Positions 1 through 10,290 of a stretch of 64,000 nt of DNA are shown here, one piece after another. Numbering within the stretch: position 1 is the first letter of the stretch; each line of letters starts with the position of its first letter. The position numbers and the translations under genes were made by a program. The stretch comes from Strigamia acuminata (Eukaryota; Arthropoda; Chilopoda; Geophilomorpha; Linotaeniidae): positions 10,646,517 through 10,710,516 of the forward strand of contig OX442318.1 of NCBI GenBank assembly GCA_949358305.1, read 5' to 3'. The notes beneath the pieces were generated by a model. That model searched no databases. It had not been told where the DNA came from and saw only the letters and a list, made by a program, of their open reading frames with translations.

Positions 1-59
1 TATCGGTAGAATTTTATTACATTTTATATTCTTCGAAAACAAGATTGATTGCGTGCTTA

Positions 60-1300
60 CATGTTTTATTTTCTTCTTTAACGAACGATTTTCTTTATTT
101 TAATGTTTACTTTATATCTGTTATTCCTTATGTTATTTCTTACACCTTATTCCATTTCTCAATCCTCACTTCTTATCCCTCATCCCTCATCTCTCACTTC
201 TTATCTCTCATTCCTCACTTATCTTTCATCTCTCTCATCTCTCATCTTTCATCTCTTGCTTATCTCTCTTCCCTTCTTATCCCTCATCTTTCAATTGCTA
301 TCCCTCATCCCTCTCTTATCCTTCATTTCTCACTTTTTTGTTATCCCTCATTTCTTACTTATCTCTCATCTGTCACTTCTCATTCTTTATCTCACTTCTT
401 ATCTCTCATCTCAAACTTATCCCTCATCTTTTAGTTCTTATCTCTTATTCTTCATCTCTCATATCATTCCTCATCTATTTCTCTTTCCATGCTGCTCGTC
501 TCACTTCTTATCTGTCATCCCTCATCTCTCTCTTCTTATTCCTCATCTCATCTCATCCTTCTCTTCATATCCTTCATCCCTCACTTCTTATCCCTTGTCT
601 TTCAGTTCTTATTCCTCATTCCTCTCTTCTCATCTCTTTTTCCTCATTGTTTACTTTATATCTCTTATTCATTATGTTATTCCATTTCTCATCTCTCATT
701 CTTTAATTCTTATTCCCCATTCCTCTCTCCATATCCATCTCACTTCTTACTTTATACCTCTTATTCATTATTGTTTACTTTATACCCCTTATTTTATTTT
801 ATTTCTTACACCTTATTCCATTTCTAATCCCTCATTTCTCAATTCTTGTCTCTCACTTATTTCTCATTCCTCCCTTATCTCTCATCCCTCCCTTAGCTCT
901 CATCCCTCCCTTATCTCTCTTCGTATCCTTCATCTTTTACTACTTATTCCTCACCCCTCATCTTTCAATTCTTATTTCTCATCCCTCACTTTGTATCTCT
1001 TATTTCTTACTTCTTACCTCTTATTGTTTACTTTGTTATTTCTTACACCTTATTCCATTTCTCATTTCTCATTTCTCAACCCTCATCCCTCACCTCTTTT
1101 TCCTCCGCTCTTATTTTTTATTCCTCATTCCTTACTAATTATCTGTCATCTCACTTTTTATCCTTCAAATCTCACTTCTCATACGTCGCCCCTTACTCTT
1201 ATTCCTCACTTATGTCTCGTCTTTGAATTCTTATTCCTTATCTTTGAATTCTTATTCCTCATCTTTGAATTCTTATTCCTCAGCTCTATACTCTGGCCAT
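60..1300. repeat. Degenerate pyrimidine-rich tandem repeat
   Basis: About 1.2 kb of almost pure C/T on the plus strand, built from imperfect CTCATCCCTCAT and CTTATCTCTCA words. It stays open in several frames only because the purine-containing stop codons are rare. The Ser/Leu/His-rich translations are low complexity and do not look like protein. Confidence 0.85.
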
Positions 1301-1551
1301 GTGTAAGTTTGGCCTAACTCCGAGCCTCATTAATTCCGGGATATACTTCAGCAATATTTAAAATTAATGCATTTTTAATGTTTTTATGATTGTATTTGTA
1401 TAATACCGGTAACCATTGAAGCTGCAAAAAGTAATTGAACAAGTGCAAATGTAAAAAGCATTAAAAACACATTAAATATCTATCAACCGATGAGAAAATA
1501 AAAATTAAACAGATTCAAAAACTTGATTCAACCAAATTCCAGCATTTTTTC

Positions 1552-1795
1552 ATGAAGCACAATCAGTTTGCAATTGCAATTTTTCCACTCTTCTGTCTTT
1601 TCTTAATCGTGCATTGTTGCGCAGCAGGTAAATAAGATTTTTTATTTCCATATTTAATCTGAGTTGTATGTATTTGGCAAGAACCAACAAAATAAAAATA
1701 AATTTTCGATTAAACTAACTTGAAATTTAAGTAATTATTTAATTCTCTCCTAAGCACCTATTGGAACAATGGAGGTTCTGGCCATGTCATCGTAA
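1552..1795 (+). CDS. Putative two-exon gene for a small secreted peptide (or a signal-peptide exon fragment)
   Basis: ATG at 1552 opens a 76-nt exon (1552-1627) encoding a typical signal peptide: MKHN, then a hydrophobic run ending HCCAA. It is followed directly by a GTAAAT donor. A pyrimidine tract and acceptor (CTCTCCTAAG) end at 1754; joining there keeps frame for 13 more codons to a TAA at 1793-1795, for a total of about 38 residues. A second possible donor (GTAAGA) lies at 1792, so the gene may continue to an exon I cannot place. Seen: signal peptide and splice sites. Inferred: that this is a gene and not a fragment. I recognise no family. Confidence 0.3.
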
Positions 1796-2289
1796 GAAGT
1801 TGACAAAGATACGAGAGTTGCAAATCCGGAATGTGGCAATGGCATTTGTTTTCCATTTTAAAACCCAGACGATGATGTTATGCTAGTAATATGAATGTAA
1901 TATGAATGTCTGAAGTAAATTTTTTACACGATTTTAATTTAAGCTGTAGAAAAATAAATTCATTTTCGTTTTTACATGATTTCTTTTGATTTAACACGAT
2001 TAAAAAGATTTACTTTTTAATTTAAATTTTAAAAAAAAAAATCCATTAACTGTAATTTTCGACAAAATTATTATGTAATTTCCCTTTTTTGCCTCTTTTA
2101 TACGGTTTTTTTCTTGAATATACTCGTATCTACAGTGTAAAGACAGAATTGGATGTACCGTATAATACTTTTATACAAATTGATGCAGAAATCAATAAAT
2201 ATGCCGTAAACAAAAACTAAAAAATTGCCCACCGTAAACTTGATGAACAGAAAATACATTTTGTCTTCATCAACACTTCAGCGGCATTA

Positions 2290-3360
2290 ATAGTGAGATT
2301 ACCAAGTTTTTGCAGACATTTTGCCACATTTTTGCAGATATTTTGCCACGTTTTGCAGTCATTTTGCCACGTTTTTTACTACATTTTAGCACACATTTTC
2401 CCACGTTTTTGCAGACATTTTGCCACGTTTTGCAGTCATTTTGCCACGTTTTTGCACACATTTTACTACATTTTAACACACATTTTACCACGTTTTTGCA
2501 CACGTTTTGCCACATTTTAGCAAACATTTTACCACGTTTTTGAACACATTTTGCCACATTTTAGCACACATTTTGCCATGTTTTTGCACACATTTTACCA
2601 CGTTTTTGCACACATTTTACCGCTTTTTTTGCACACATTTTGCCAAGTTTTTGCACTCATTTCACCAAGTTTTTGCACTCATTTCACCAAGTTTTTGCAC
2701 TCATTTCACCAAATTTTTGTACTCATTTCACCAAGTTTTTGCACTCATTTCACCACGTTTTTGCCCATATTATACCACTTTTTCGCACACAATTTACCAT
2801 GTTTTTGCAGTCATTTTGCCACGTTTTTGCACACATTTTACTACATTTTAACACACATTTTACCACGTTTTTGCACACGTTTTGCCACATTTTAGCAAAC
2901 ATTTTACCACGTTTTTGAACACATTTTGCCACATTTTGCCACATTTTTGCACACAATTTACCACGTTTTTGCACACATTTTACCGCTTTTTTGCACACAT
3001 TTTACCGCTTTTTTTGCACACATTTTGCAATGTTTTGCACACAATTTACCATGTTTTTGCACACATTTTACCGCTTTTTTTGCACACAATTTGCTACGAT
3101 TTTTCACAAATTTCACCAAGTTTTTGCACTCATTTCACCAAGTTTTTGCACTCATTTCACCACGTTTTTGCCCTTATTATACCACTTTTTCGCACACAAT
3201 TTACCATGTTTTTGCTCACATTTTGCCATGTTTTGCAGTCATTTCACCACGTTTCTGTGCATATTATACCACGTTTTTGTGCATATTATACCACGTTTTT
3301 GTGCATATTATACCACTTTATTTGCACACATTTTTCCAAGTTTTTGCACTCATTTTAAAT
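2290..3360. repeat. 22-bp minisatellite with higher-order structure
   Basis: Tandem repeat with a unit close to TTTTGCCACGTTTTTGCACACA, about 45-50 imperfect copies. A block of roughly 125 bp near 2435-2560 recurs at about 2815-2945 with the same order of variants, so part of the array grew by duplication of multi-unit blocks. The His/Phe/Thr-rich open frames across it are artefacts of the repeat. Confidence 0.9.
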
Positions 3361-3564
3361 AATTTTAAAAAATTTAAAAAAGTTTTCATTAAAATCTTTC
3401 TGGTGGTGGTCATCCAAGCGCAGGTGCAGCAAAGTGATGTCGCGTTATTTGTTTTCTGTTTATCCCACATGGATATACTGTAGAACGTGGCATATGTCGT
3501 TAAATATTTTTTTAAAGGCGATAAATAGAAAGGCTGAAACTATGGTGTGAAATGGATATTGACC

Positions 3565-3635
3565 ATGGTGGCTGGGTGGTTAGGGTGTCCGATTACTGAG
3601 GTGAGTGAACGGGTTCGAATCCGCGACTAGCTTTG
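3565..3635 (+). other. tRNA-like sequence 1 (A box and perfect B box)
   Basis: An A-box-like TGGCTGGGTGG (3569-3579) is followed 32 bp later by GGTTCGAATCC (3612-3622), a perfect pol III B box. I could not fold a convincing acceptor stem, so this is a tRNA pseudogene or the head of a tRNA-derived SINE. First of about eight in this region. Confidence 0.45.
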
Positions 3636-3719
3636 TCTTTTATTATTAATTTTTTTCAGTCCAAAAAAGGATAATCAAAGTTTATAAGAGCTTTAACCTT
3701 ACTTAGTCATTGTTATTCT

Positions 3720-3785
3720 ATGTAGCCGTGTGGTTAGGGTGCGTGGTTAGAGTGATTTGGGAACGGGTTCAAATCCGTCACTAGT
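3720..3785 (+). other. tRNA-like sequence 2
   Basis: TAGCCGTGTGG (3723-3733) and GGTTCAAATCC (3766-3776) match the A and B box consensus. The flanks resemble those of the preceding copy (ACTAGTTTTGCTT against ACTAGCTTTGTCT after the B box), so the two probably arose by duplication. Confidence 0.45.
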
Positions 3786-3869
3786 TTTGCTTAGAGAAAT
3801 TTATTTTTTCAGTTGAAAAATGCAAAATTCAAGTTTATAAGGCTCAAACTAAGCGACTCTGCTAAAAAG

Positions 3870-3950
3870 CACCGGTGGGAGCCGGTGGGAGGATACCCAC
3901 TGCGCCGGCATTGCCGGGCGCGTCGCGGGTTCGCCTCCCCGAGTCGCTCT
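3870..3950 (+). other. tRNA-like sequence 3, GC-rich
   Basis: A GC-rich island with a B-box-like GGTTCGCCTCC (3928-3938) preceded by GAGCCGGTGGG. It is much more GC-rich than its surroundings, as expected of a tRNA or tRNA-derived SINE head, and is followed by poly-T and poly-G runs. Confidence 0.35.
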
Positions 3951-4077
3951 CCACGTTGGTCAACTTTTTTTTCAGTTGTTTTTTTCATTTTGCGAAATCG
4001 GAGAAAAAGGGGGGGGGGGGGGAAATACATGGTGGTCTTTCCTTGGGTTTTTTTTTAGTTTTCTTTGGGTTTTCTAG

Positions 4078-5265
4078 TAGTCTTTTTTTGAGGTTTTTAT
4101 CTTGGGTTTTTCTAGTCTAGTATTTTTGAGATTTTTCAGGTTTTTCTAGTCTAGTATTTTTGAGATTTTTCAGGTTTTTCTAGTCTAGTATTTTTGAGAT
4201 TTTTCAGGTTTTTCTAGTCTAGTATTTTTGAGGTTTTTCAGGTTTTTCTAGTCTAGTATTTTTGAGATTTTTCAGGTTTTTCTAGTCTAGTATTTTTGAG
4301 GTTTTTCAGGTTTTTCTAGTCTAGTATTTTTGAGGTTTTTGAGGTTTTTCTAGTCTAGTATTTTTGAGGTTTTTCAGGTTTTTCTAGTCTAGTATTTTTG
4401 AGATTTTTCAGGTTTTTCTAGTCTAGTATTTTTGAGATTTTTCAGGTTTTTCAGGTTTTTCTAGTCTAGTATTTTTGAGGTTTTTGAGGTTTTTCTAGTC
4501 TAGTATTTTTGAGGTTTTTCAGGTTTTTCTAGTCTAGTATTTTTGAGATTTTTCAGGTTTTTCAGGTTTTTCTAGTCTAGTATTTTTGAGGTTTTTGAGG
4601 TTTTTCTAGTCTAGTATTTTTGAGGTTTTTCAGGTTTTTCTAGTCTAGTATTTTTGAGATTTTTCAGGTTTTTCTAGTCTAGTATTTTTGAGGTTTTTGA
4701 GGTTTTTCTAGTCTAGTATTTTTGAGGTTTTTCAGGTTTTTCTAGTCTAGTATTTTTGAGATTTTTCAGGTTTTTCTAGTCTAGTATTTTTGAGATTTTT
4801 CAGGTTTTTCTAGTCTAGTATTTTTGAGGTTTTTCAGGTTTTTCTAGTCTAGTATTTTTGAGATTTTTCAGGTTTTTCAGGTTTTTCTAGTCTAGTATTT
4901 TTGAGGTTTTTGAGGTTTTTCTAGTCTAGTATTTTTGAGGTTTTTCAGGTTTTTCTAGTCTAGTATTTTTGAGATTTTTCAGGTTTTTCTAGTCTAGTAT
5001 TTTTGAGGTTTTTCAGGTTTTTCTAGTCTAGTATTTTTGAGATTTTTGAGGTTTTTCAGGTTTTTCTAGTCTAGTATTTTTGAGGTTTTTGAGGTTTTTC
5101 TAGTCTAGTATTTTGGAGGTTTTTCAGGTTTTTCTAGTCTAGTATTTTTGAGATTTTTCAGGTTTTTCAGGTTTTTCTAGTCTAGTATTTTTGAGGTTTT
5201 TCAGGTTTTTCTAGTCTAGTCTTTTAGTATTTTTTGAGGTTTTTCTAGTCTAGTCTTTTAGTTTT
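4078..5265. repeat. 34-bp satellite array (TCTAGTCTAG core)
   Basis: About 1.2 kb of a 34-bp unit with the constant core TTCTAGTCTAGTATTTTTGA. The tail varies between GATTTTTCAGG, GGTTTTTCAGG and GGTTTTTGAGG, and some units have an extra TTTTTCAGG. The variants recur in a regular order, which points to unequal exchange of multi-unit blocks. It lies between two groups of tRNA-like sequences. No coding potential. Confidence 0.95.
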
Positions 5266-5337
5266 CCTTTACATGTTTATTCGCATTTAAACTATAAGTA
5301 TAAGTTTTAAGAAAATTATAGCATAACAGCTATTGTA

Positions 5338-5405
5338 GCTGTGTGGAATCTTCTTCATGTGTTGTGGCGGTGGACTCCGAACTCGTGGGTTCGAATCCCC
5401 GATGG
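5338..5405 (+). other. tRNA-like sequence 4
   Basis: Perfect B box GGTTCGAATCC at 5388-5398, with a weaker A-box match (TGGCGGTGGAC) 23 bp upstream. The spacing is shorter than in a normal tRNA gene, so this is probably degenerate. Confidence 0.35.
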
Positions 5406-5467
5406 AATCTATTCTTAATTTTAATTTTAATTTTTTTTAAATTTTAAATTTTTTTTTAAATCCTCTA

Positions 5468-5552
5468 GATTGGTCGGGATTCGAACCCGAACACATGTCC
5501 GTCGTTAAGTTTTAAAATACTAGACATTTAACCTCGAAGCTACTGCTTCTTG
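5468..5552 (-). other. tRNA-like sequence 5
   Basis: Read on the minus strand, A box TAGCTTCGAGG (5532-5542) is followed by GGTTCGAATCC (5477-5487), with a gap long enough for an anticodon arm plus extra arm. The bases just beyond the B box continue as an inverted match (TTCGGG/CCCGAA), as in a T-arm. Confidence 0.45.
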
Positions 5553-5667
5553 TTGTTATCCTGATATCTAATTGTCTTCTTATAGAGTTAAGAGAGAAAA
5601 TTTCTAGAAAAAAATAACACAAATTAGAACTGAATAAAATCAGCAGAATTTTTTTTTACTTAAATTT

Positions 5668-5757
5668 ATCCATCTCTGGATTTGAACACAGACACATGTT
5701 CTTCATTTATTTTGTTTATTAACACCAGCCATCATACCTCTGAGCCACCACTCCTTC
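5668..5757 (-). other. tRNA-like sequence 6
   Basis: On the minus strand, TGGCTCAGAGG (5737-5747) is an excellent A box and TGTTCAAATCC (5678-5688) is a one-mismatch B box. The 48-bp gap between them is longer than in most tRNAs. Probably a decayed member of the same cluster. Confidence 0.4.
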
Positions 5758-5865
5758 TTATCCAACTACTGCTTAATTTTCTTACTTACAGATTGCGCAC
5801 TGACGTAATTAATTGAAAATTAAGAGATAGAAATTGTTTAAAAATAATTTTCTTCGTCATCTGAA

Positions 5866-5955
5866 TTGCTCTGAATTCGAACTAGAGACTTTGAATGCTC
5901 GTGTCCACTCAAGATAATACTGGAAACGCATCGCAAGAGCCACCGCTCCTCACTC
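5866..5955 (-). other. tRNA-like sequence 7, degenerate
   Basis: The minus strand carries GGTGGCTCTTGCG near 5930-5942 and AGTTCGAATTC (5873-5883). The layout matches its neighbours but there are several mismatches. Confidence 0.3.
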
Positions 5956-6019
5956 TAACTCTTTCCTTAACACCTATACTTAAGCAAGGAAAGAAAACTA
6001 AAAAGAAAAGAAAAATTTA

Positions 6020-6095
6020 GACATCAACTCAGAATCGAACACGCTACATCTAACTCCGAAAGCCAAAGCTAAACCCAATGAACAACGAGCCCCAC
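6020..6095 (-). other. tRNA-like sequence 8, degenerate
   Basis: On the minus strand a GGGCTCGTTG start near 6092 and a B-box-like TGTTCGATTCT at 6030-6040 keep the tRNA layout. It is the most decayed copy of the cluster. Confidence 0.28.
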
Positions 6096-6106
6096 AGTCA
6101 AATTGG

Positions 6107-6262
6107 CTTAGAAATGAGTATTTTAACCTTAGAAATGAGTATTTTAACCTTAGAAATGAGTATTTTAACCTTAGAAATGAGTATTTTAACCTTAGAAATG
6201 AGTATTTTAACCTTAGAAATGAGTATTTTAACCTTAGAAATGAGTATTTTAACCTTAGAAAC
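6107..6262. repeat. 21-bp minisatellite, seven near-perfect copies
   Basis: Seven head-to-tail copies of CTTAGAAATGAGTATTTTAAC. The 21-bp period keeps one frame open (an EMSILTL heptad) but there is no gene context, and the flanks carry stops soon after. Confidence 0.95.
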
Positions 6263-6450
6263 TACAAAGTATCAGCTGTCATACATCCCAATGTTTGCAA
6301 CATTTACCGTTTAAGCCAATTTTTATTGAAATCTGGTCGTAAATATGAGGTTTGAATAAGAATAATAAAATTTTAGAAATAAAAATGAAATCTTTTTATA
6401 TTTTTTTTGATTTGTCTATTTTTGTTTCCCCCTTTAGACACGAGTTGGTT

Positions 6451-6620
6451 TTATGTCCATTTCACACTTTTGCTATTGCCACTACCGTGATCTTCAAATG
6501 TTTTAATGGAAGTGATAAAACCAACGCCGTTGGAGGCCCTGCAAGAATATCTGCTTTGGTCATCAGGTTTGGCTTCGGTGATCAAAAGAGATAGAGCCAT
6601 TTTCCATTTGTCGCACACGT
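6451..6620 (-). pseudogene. Immunoglobulin-like (I-set) exon fragment
   Basis: On the minus strand the frame reads a beta-strand-like SLLITEAKPDDQSRYSC followed by RASNGVG (6521-6600). This matches the D-x-x-x-Y-x-C-x-A-x-N-x-x-G signature around the second cysteine of I-set Ig domains. The partner cysteine and tryptophan of the first half are not convincing upstream, and the frame ends at TAA (6448-6450). It is best read as one exon or exon remnant of a larger Ig-superfamily gene. No neighbouring exon was found in the window. Confidence 0.45.
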
Positions 6621-6837
6621 GAATTCTCTTTTTGAACTTCAATGTAATCACCCGCAGCCCAAACATGTTCGTAGTCACAAATATTATGTTTAAGAAGAAG
6701 AAGATTTTTACATGTCTTAAGCATGTTTTTGGCATTTTTTAAAATTTGTCAAAAAAGCAAAGGCCAAAAATGGCCAAAAATGGCCAAAAATTGAAAAAGT
6801 TCCAGAAACGTGCTGGTTAGACGTAAAATGAGCTGAA

Positions 6838-6990
6838 AAATCGATTCCCGTGTGCGCAATTTGCATACCTGGCACTGTTGCAGAGATATAAGCAAAAAAC
6901 TGACTTTTTGAAGTGAAAAAGTGTTATATCTCTCCAACGGTGCCAGATATGCAAATTCCGCCAACGGGAATCGACTTTATAGCTCGTTTT
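6838..6990. repeat. Long imperfect inverted repeat (hairpin)
   Basis: Arms of about 50 bp: TCGATTCCCGTGTGCGCAAT at 6840 pairs with the arm ending near 6985 (GCCAACGGGAATCGA). The spacer is about 45 bp. A direct repeat of TTTTTAAAATTTG plus AAAAAGCAAAGGC lies on either side (6735-6765 and 6995-7025), so the hairpin is probably the core of a small foldback element. Confidence 0.6.
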
Positions 6991-7429
6991 TGGCACTTTT
7001 TAAAATTTGGAAAAAAAGCAAAGGCAAATGTATGGAGAAATGGCCAAAACCGTTTGGTGCAACAAAATCCTTTGTTGCACCAAAACAGGCTGATTGCGCA
7101 GATTTACTGCGCCTATCTGAAGTGTGCCAGGCCTGCAGGTGCAGGATTGCCACCCTTCTGCACCAAATTGAGCTCACGGTGCACGGTTAGTGCGTGCGCA
7201 GAACCGAAGTGTCCCTTGGCACACTTCACCCTCTTTTTGGCCAGGGTATTGTGCAGAATAAACGGTTTTGGCACAACAAAATTCCTTTGTTGCACCAAAA
7301 TTAGCTTTCTGAGCACATTTAGTGTGCAGGACCAGAGTACATAAAACCTCAAATTTTGGCGGTTTGGCTCAGTCTCAAAATCATCACAAACACAAGAACA
7401 CAACTTCACTAAGCTTACTTCGAATAAAA

Positions 7430-8645
7430 TCAGGTATTGATAGTGTTAACGTTTTGTGATCAGAGATTCATTGCTACTCTCACTGAAAAACTCAGTGAGA
7501 TTAGCCGCATTTGCGCCCGTGTGTAACGCCCGAGAAAAACCGCTCACTGTCGGCCATCGCGTGCTCCGTTGACTTGTCCGGGCCGGCCGTCGTCGACAAC
7601 AGCAAACCATTTGCCGTGAACCATCGCCACTGCCTGTAAACTACCGTCGACTTGTCCGGAGTTTACAGTAACTAGTTACTTTAGAATAGGGCCGCTTCGG
7701 AATGGGCCCAAAATTTGGTTACCTACCAAATAAACCATGCTGAGTCCGAAAATGACACTCAAAAGTGTCGGAAATTAAGCTTTTTGGTTGTCTGGCTATC
7801 TGGTTTGCATCAGCCATGCATAAGCCAAGAGGCGGTGTGGCCGCCATTTCCACTCGAAGCGGCAGGTACTTTTGGTAAGAATTGCGTGTTTTTTCTTTTT
7901 CTTTTTTTCCCGCGAACCTCACATTGTCCGGTTTTTTTTATGCAAACCAGACAGGGATAATCGAGCAACAAGATAATCGAGCAACAATGGCAGCCACCGA
8001 GCCCTTTAGCTGTTGTAAACGAGAGCTTTTACTCAGCATTTTGAACCAGATAACTTAATTTCCGACACTTTTAAGTGTCATTTTCGGACTCAGCATGGTT
8101 TAATTGGTAGGTAACCAAATTTTGGGCCCATTCCGAAGCGGGCCCTATTCTAAAGTAAACCCCTGCCATCAAACAAGCAGCGTGTAATTTTTGCCCGCTC
8201 ATTGCTAACCATCGTGAGCTCTGTCGACTTGTTCAGAGCTTGCCATCATCGCACGAGCACAAACTCGTCGTGAACCATTGTCTGCAAGCCACCGAGAGTT
8301 GCTCTGGAGCTTGCAGTCATCGCCGTCGAACGTGCGAGTGAAATATTTCCCGGCAGTCCGTCTCGCCATTTGCCATTTTTGTGCGCCCAACAACGAACCG
8401 TTGTTGTGCGCGCTTTCCTTTGTTCTCTTCAAGTTTTTCGTCTTTATTAATTCCTAGTCCTAATTTATCAGTAATTCTCGTAATTATTCTTTAAATACAT
8501 CATTTCAATCATTATAAATTACACCTGAATAAAGTTATTATTATCATTTTTATTCAACCAAACTTGTATTCATTTTTTATTACCCCTAGACACTTTTCAC
8601 AGGCCAATCGAGTATAAGTCCTATCAACGGCATCTCAATTGTGAG
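7430..8645 (+). mobile_element. LTR-like relic related to the gypsy LTR at 24274
   Basis: The 3' part has the order seen in the 24274-25452 LTR: AATAAA at about 8528, then CCTAGACAC at about 8584, then a CCTATCAACGGCATCTCAA block (CCTATAAACGGCATTCAA in the intact LTR). The intact LTR has AATAAA at 25221 and CCTAGACAC about 70 bp later. No internal region adjoins it, so it looks like a diverged solo LTR. The 5' boundary is uncertain, and a 477-bp MITE interrupts it. Confidence 0.4.
7679..8155. mobile_element. 477-bp MITE with about 100-bp terminal inverted repeats, TA target site
   Basis: The left end, CTTTAGAATAGGGCC onward (7679-7783), is repeated inverted at 8054-8155 with a handful of mismatches. 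TA flanks both ends (7677-7678 and 8156-8157), as in Tc1/mariner-type insertions. The interior has no transposase frame. Confidence 0.8.
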
Positions 8646-8662
8646 TTATTTGATAAAAAGTA

Positions 8663-9454
8663 CTCCCTCTGTCCCAAATTATGGTATACATTTGTACTAT
8701 TATTTTTGTCCCAAATTATGGTATACATTTCAGGTTTTATTTGATTTTTATCATTATAAAAATGCAAAATTAATATAAATAAGTTAAATTATAAATAAAT
8801 TAAGTAAACAATAAATAATATGGAGTAAATAATAACAATAAAAAATAAAGAGTAAACAATAACAATAAATAATACTCCATAACAATAACTTGTAATGATT
8901 GCTCTGAATTTGTGAATTTTGTAATTGTTGCCATTTTTTGCTATCATCCCTGACTCCATACAACATTGCAATGTCAAAAATACATTGTTATGTTTATCTT
9001 TTGGCAGGAATATGTCCTTCGTTGTATTGTTTTTTAACTTCTCACCAAATTTGTAAAATAGTTAGTGGAGTAATTTCAATTTGCCTGCAAATTTCATTAA
9101 TGGTGCCTTATTCCTAACAATGCTTTGTTTCAGCTACAGCTGTTGTATACAATTTCGCTGATTATCAGTTAATTTATTCTATTTTGTCATTTTTCTTTGG
9201 AAACAGCCATTTTTCGAATTCATTTTCACTTTACTTTAAGCACAACAGGTGCCATTTAAATTTGAGTCCATTTTGGGAAAATTCAACTCAGCAATAATGG
9301 AACGATACACTAATTACCCATAATGCCACTTAGTGATCAGGAAGTCCACTTAATTTGAAAGGTTATTCAGTTAAAATATCTTAAAATTATACAAAACTAA
9401 CGATAATCGAGAATTTTTTAGAGAAATGTATACCATAATTTGGGACAGAGGGAG
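8663..9454 (-). mobile_element. Degenerate mariner-like element with Stowaway-like termini
   Basis: Terminal inverted repeats of about 31 bp start CTCCCTCTGTCCCAAATTAT and are flanked by TA (8661-8662, 9455-9456). The left terminal sequence is partly duplicated at 8708-8730. On the minus strand near 9020-9220 a broken frame includes NKLTDNQRNCIQQL and a later KAPLMKFAGK, reminiscent of the helix-turn-helix N-terminus of plant-type mariner transposases. In-frame stops make it non-functional. The terminus resembles the CTCCCTCCGTCCC end of plant Stowaway/mariner elements. Confidence 0.75.
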
Positions 9455-10076
9455 TAAGTATTTATCAAATAAATTCCTGGATCACAACATCTGTTACGAC
9501 AGCAACTCGAATTCGTATTTAGAATTGATAAAATTACTTGGAAAGTTTGACGTTACAGGATTTAAACTGATTAAAGCTGGATTGCAAAGAAAAGCATACG
9601 AACGCAATGGTATCTGATTTCTTTTATTTTTTAATTCCAAATTTAGAATGGTCTTGTTTGACCTTGCTTATTTGTGGTGCCATGCTTTGTGAGATTATTT
9701 ACAATGCATTTATAGTAATATAAAAAATTAAAAAATTAGATTATAACCCAACTGTCAAACATCGCACATTCTTTTTAATTCAGTTCAATTCCATGTTCCA
9801 AATAACTTTTCTGTGTATCAGATGCTAAATTACATTAAAAATAAAATTTTAAAAACTTTCATGAACTGCTTCAAAGTGTGAATTTTTATATTTTTTGTGA
9901 AAATTGATATCATTTCATAAAATTGTAAAAACAAACAATATTAATATTCATTTCAGGCTTTGAAAGGAATCTTATTTCAACAAACTGGTCAAACATCAAA
10001 GTCATACAAAATTGCACTTTCTATTCATTACATTCAAATGCAAATTATTCAAAGTAATGAATAGAATTTTCAAATC

Positions 10077-10290
10077 ACACGGAAACTCTTTAGAAAAATA
10101 AAATGTAAACAGCACGAACTCTTTAGAAAAATAAAATGTAAACAGCACGAACTCTTTAGAAAAATAAAATGTAAACACCACGAACTCTTTAGAAAAATAA
10201 AATGTAAACAGCACGAACTCTTTAGAAAAATAAAATGTAAACAACACGAACTCTTTAGAAAAATAAAATGTAAACAGCACGAACTATTTA
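10077..10290. repeat. 33-bp minisatellite
   Basis: Six copies of a 33-bp unit containing AACTCTTTAGAAAAATAAAA. The homologous site has one or two copies in the R2, R3 and R5 blocks (19560, 21450, 52855) and about five diverged copies at 50020-50190. The array therefore expanded independently after duplication. The 11-residue translation on the minus strand is an artefact. Confidence 0.92.

Noticed and set aside
45-1317. Long open frames (up to 404 codons) in the first 1.3 kb
   Set aside because: They lie wholly in a pyrimidine tract, give Ser/Leu/His low-complexity proteins in several frames at once, and have no gene context.
2270-3483. Many overlapping open frames on both strands with CTHFTTF or CKNV repeats
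   Set aside because: Products of the 22-bp minisatellite, open in several frames because the repeat lacks stops.
4078-5265. Possible CRISPR-like array
   Set aside because: The repeats are contiguous variants of one unit with no unique spacers, and the genome is eukaryotic.
6078-6314. 78-codon ORF with EMSILTL repeats
   Set aside because: The repeat is a 21-bp minisatellite; nothing outside it looks coding.
9426-9617. 63-codon ORF at 9426
   Set aside because: Starts inside the right TIR of the mariner-like element and runs into repeat block R1.
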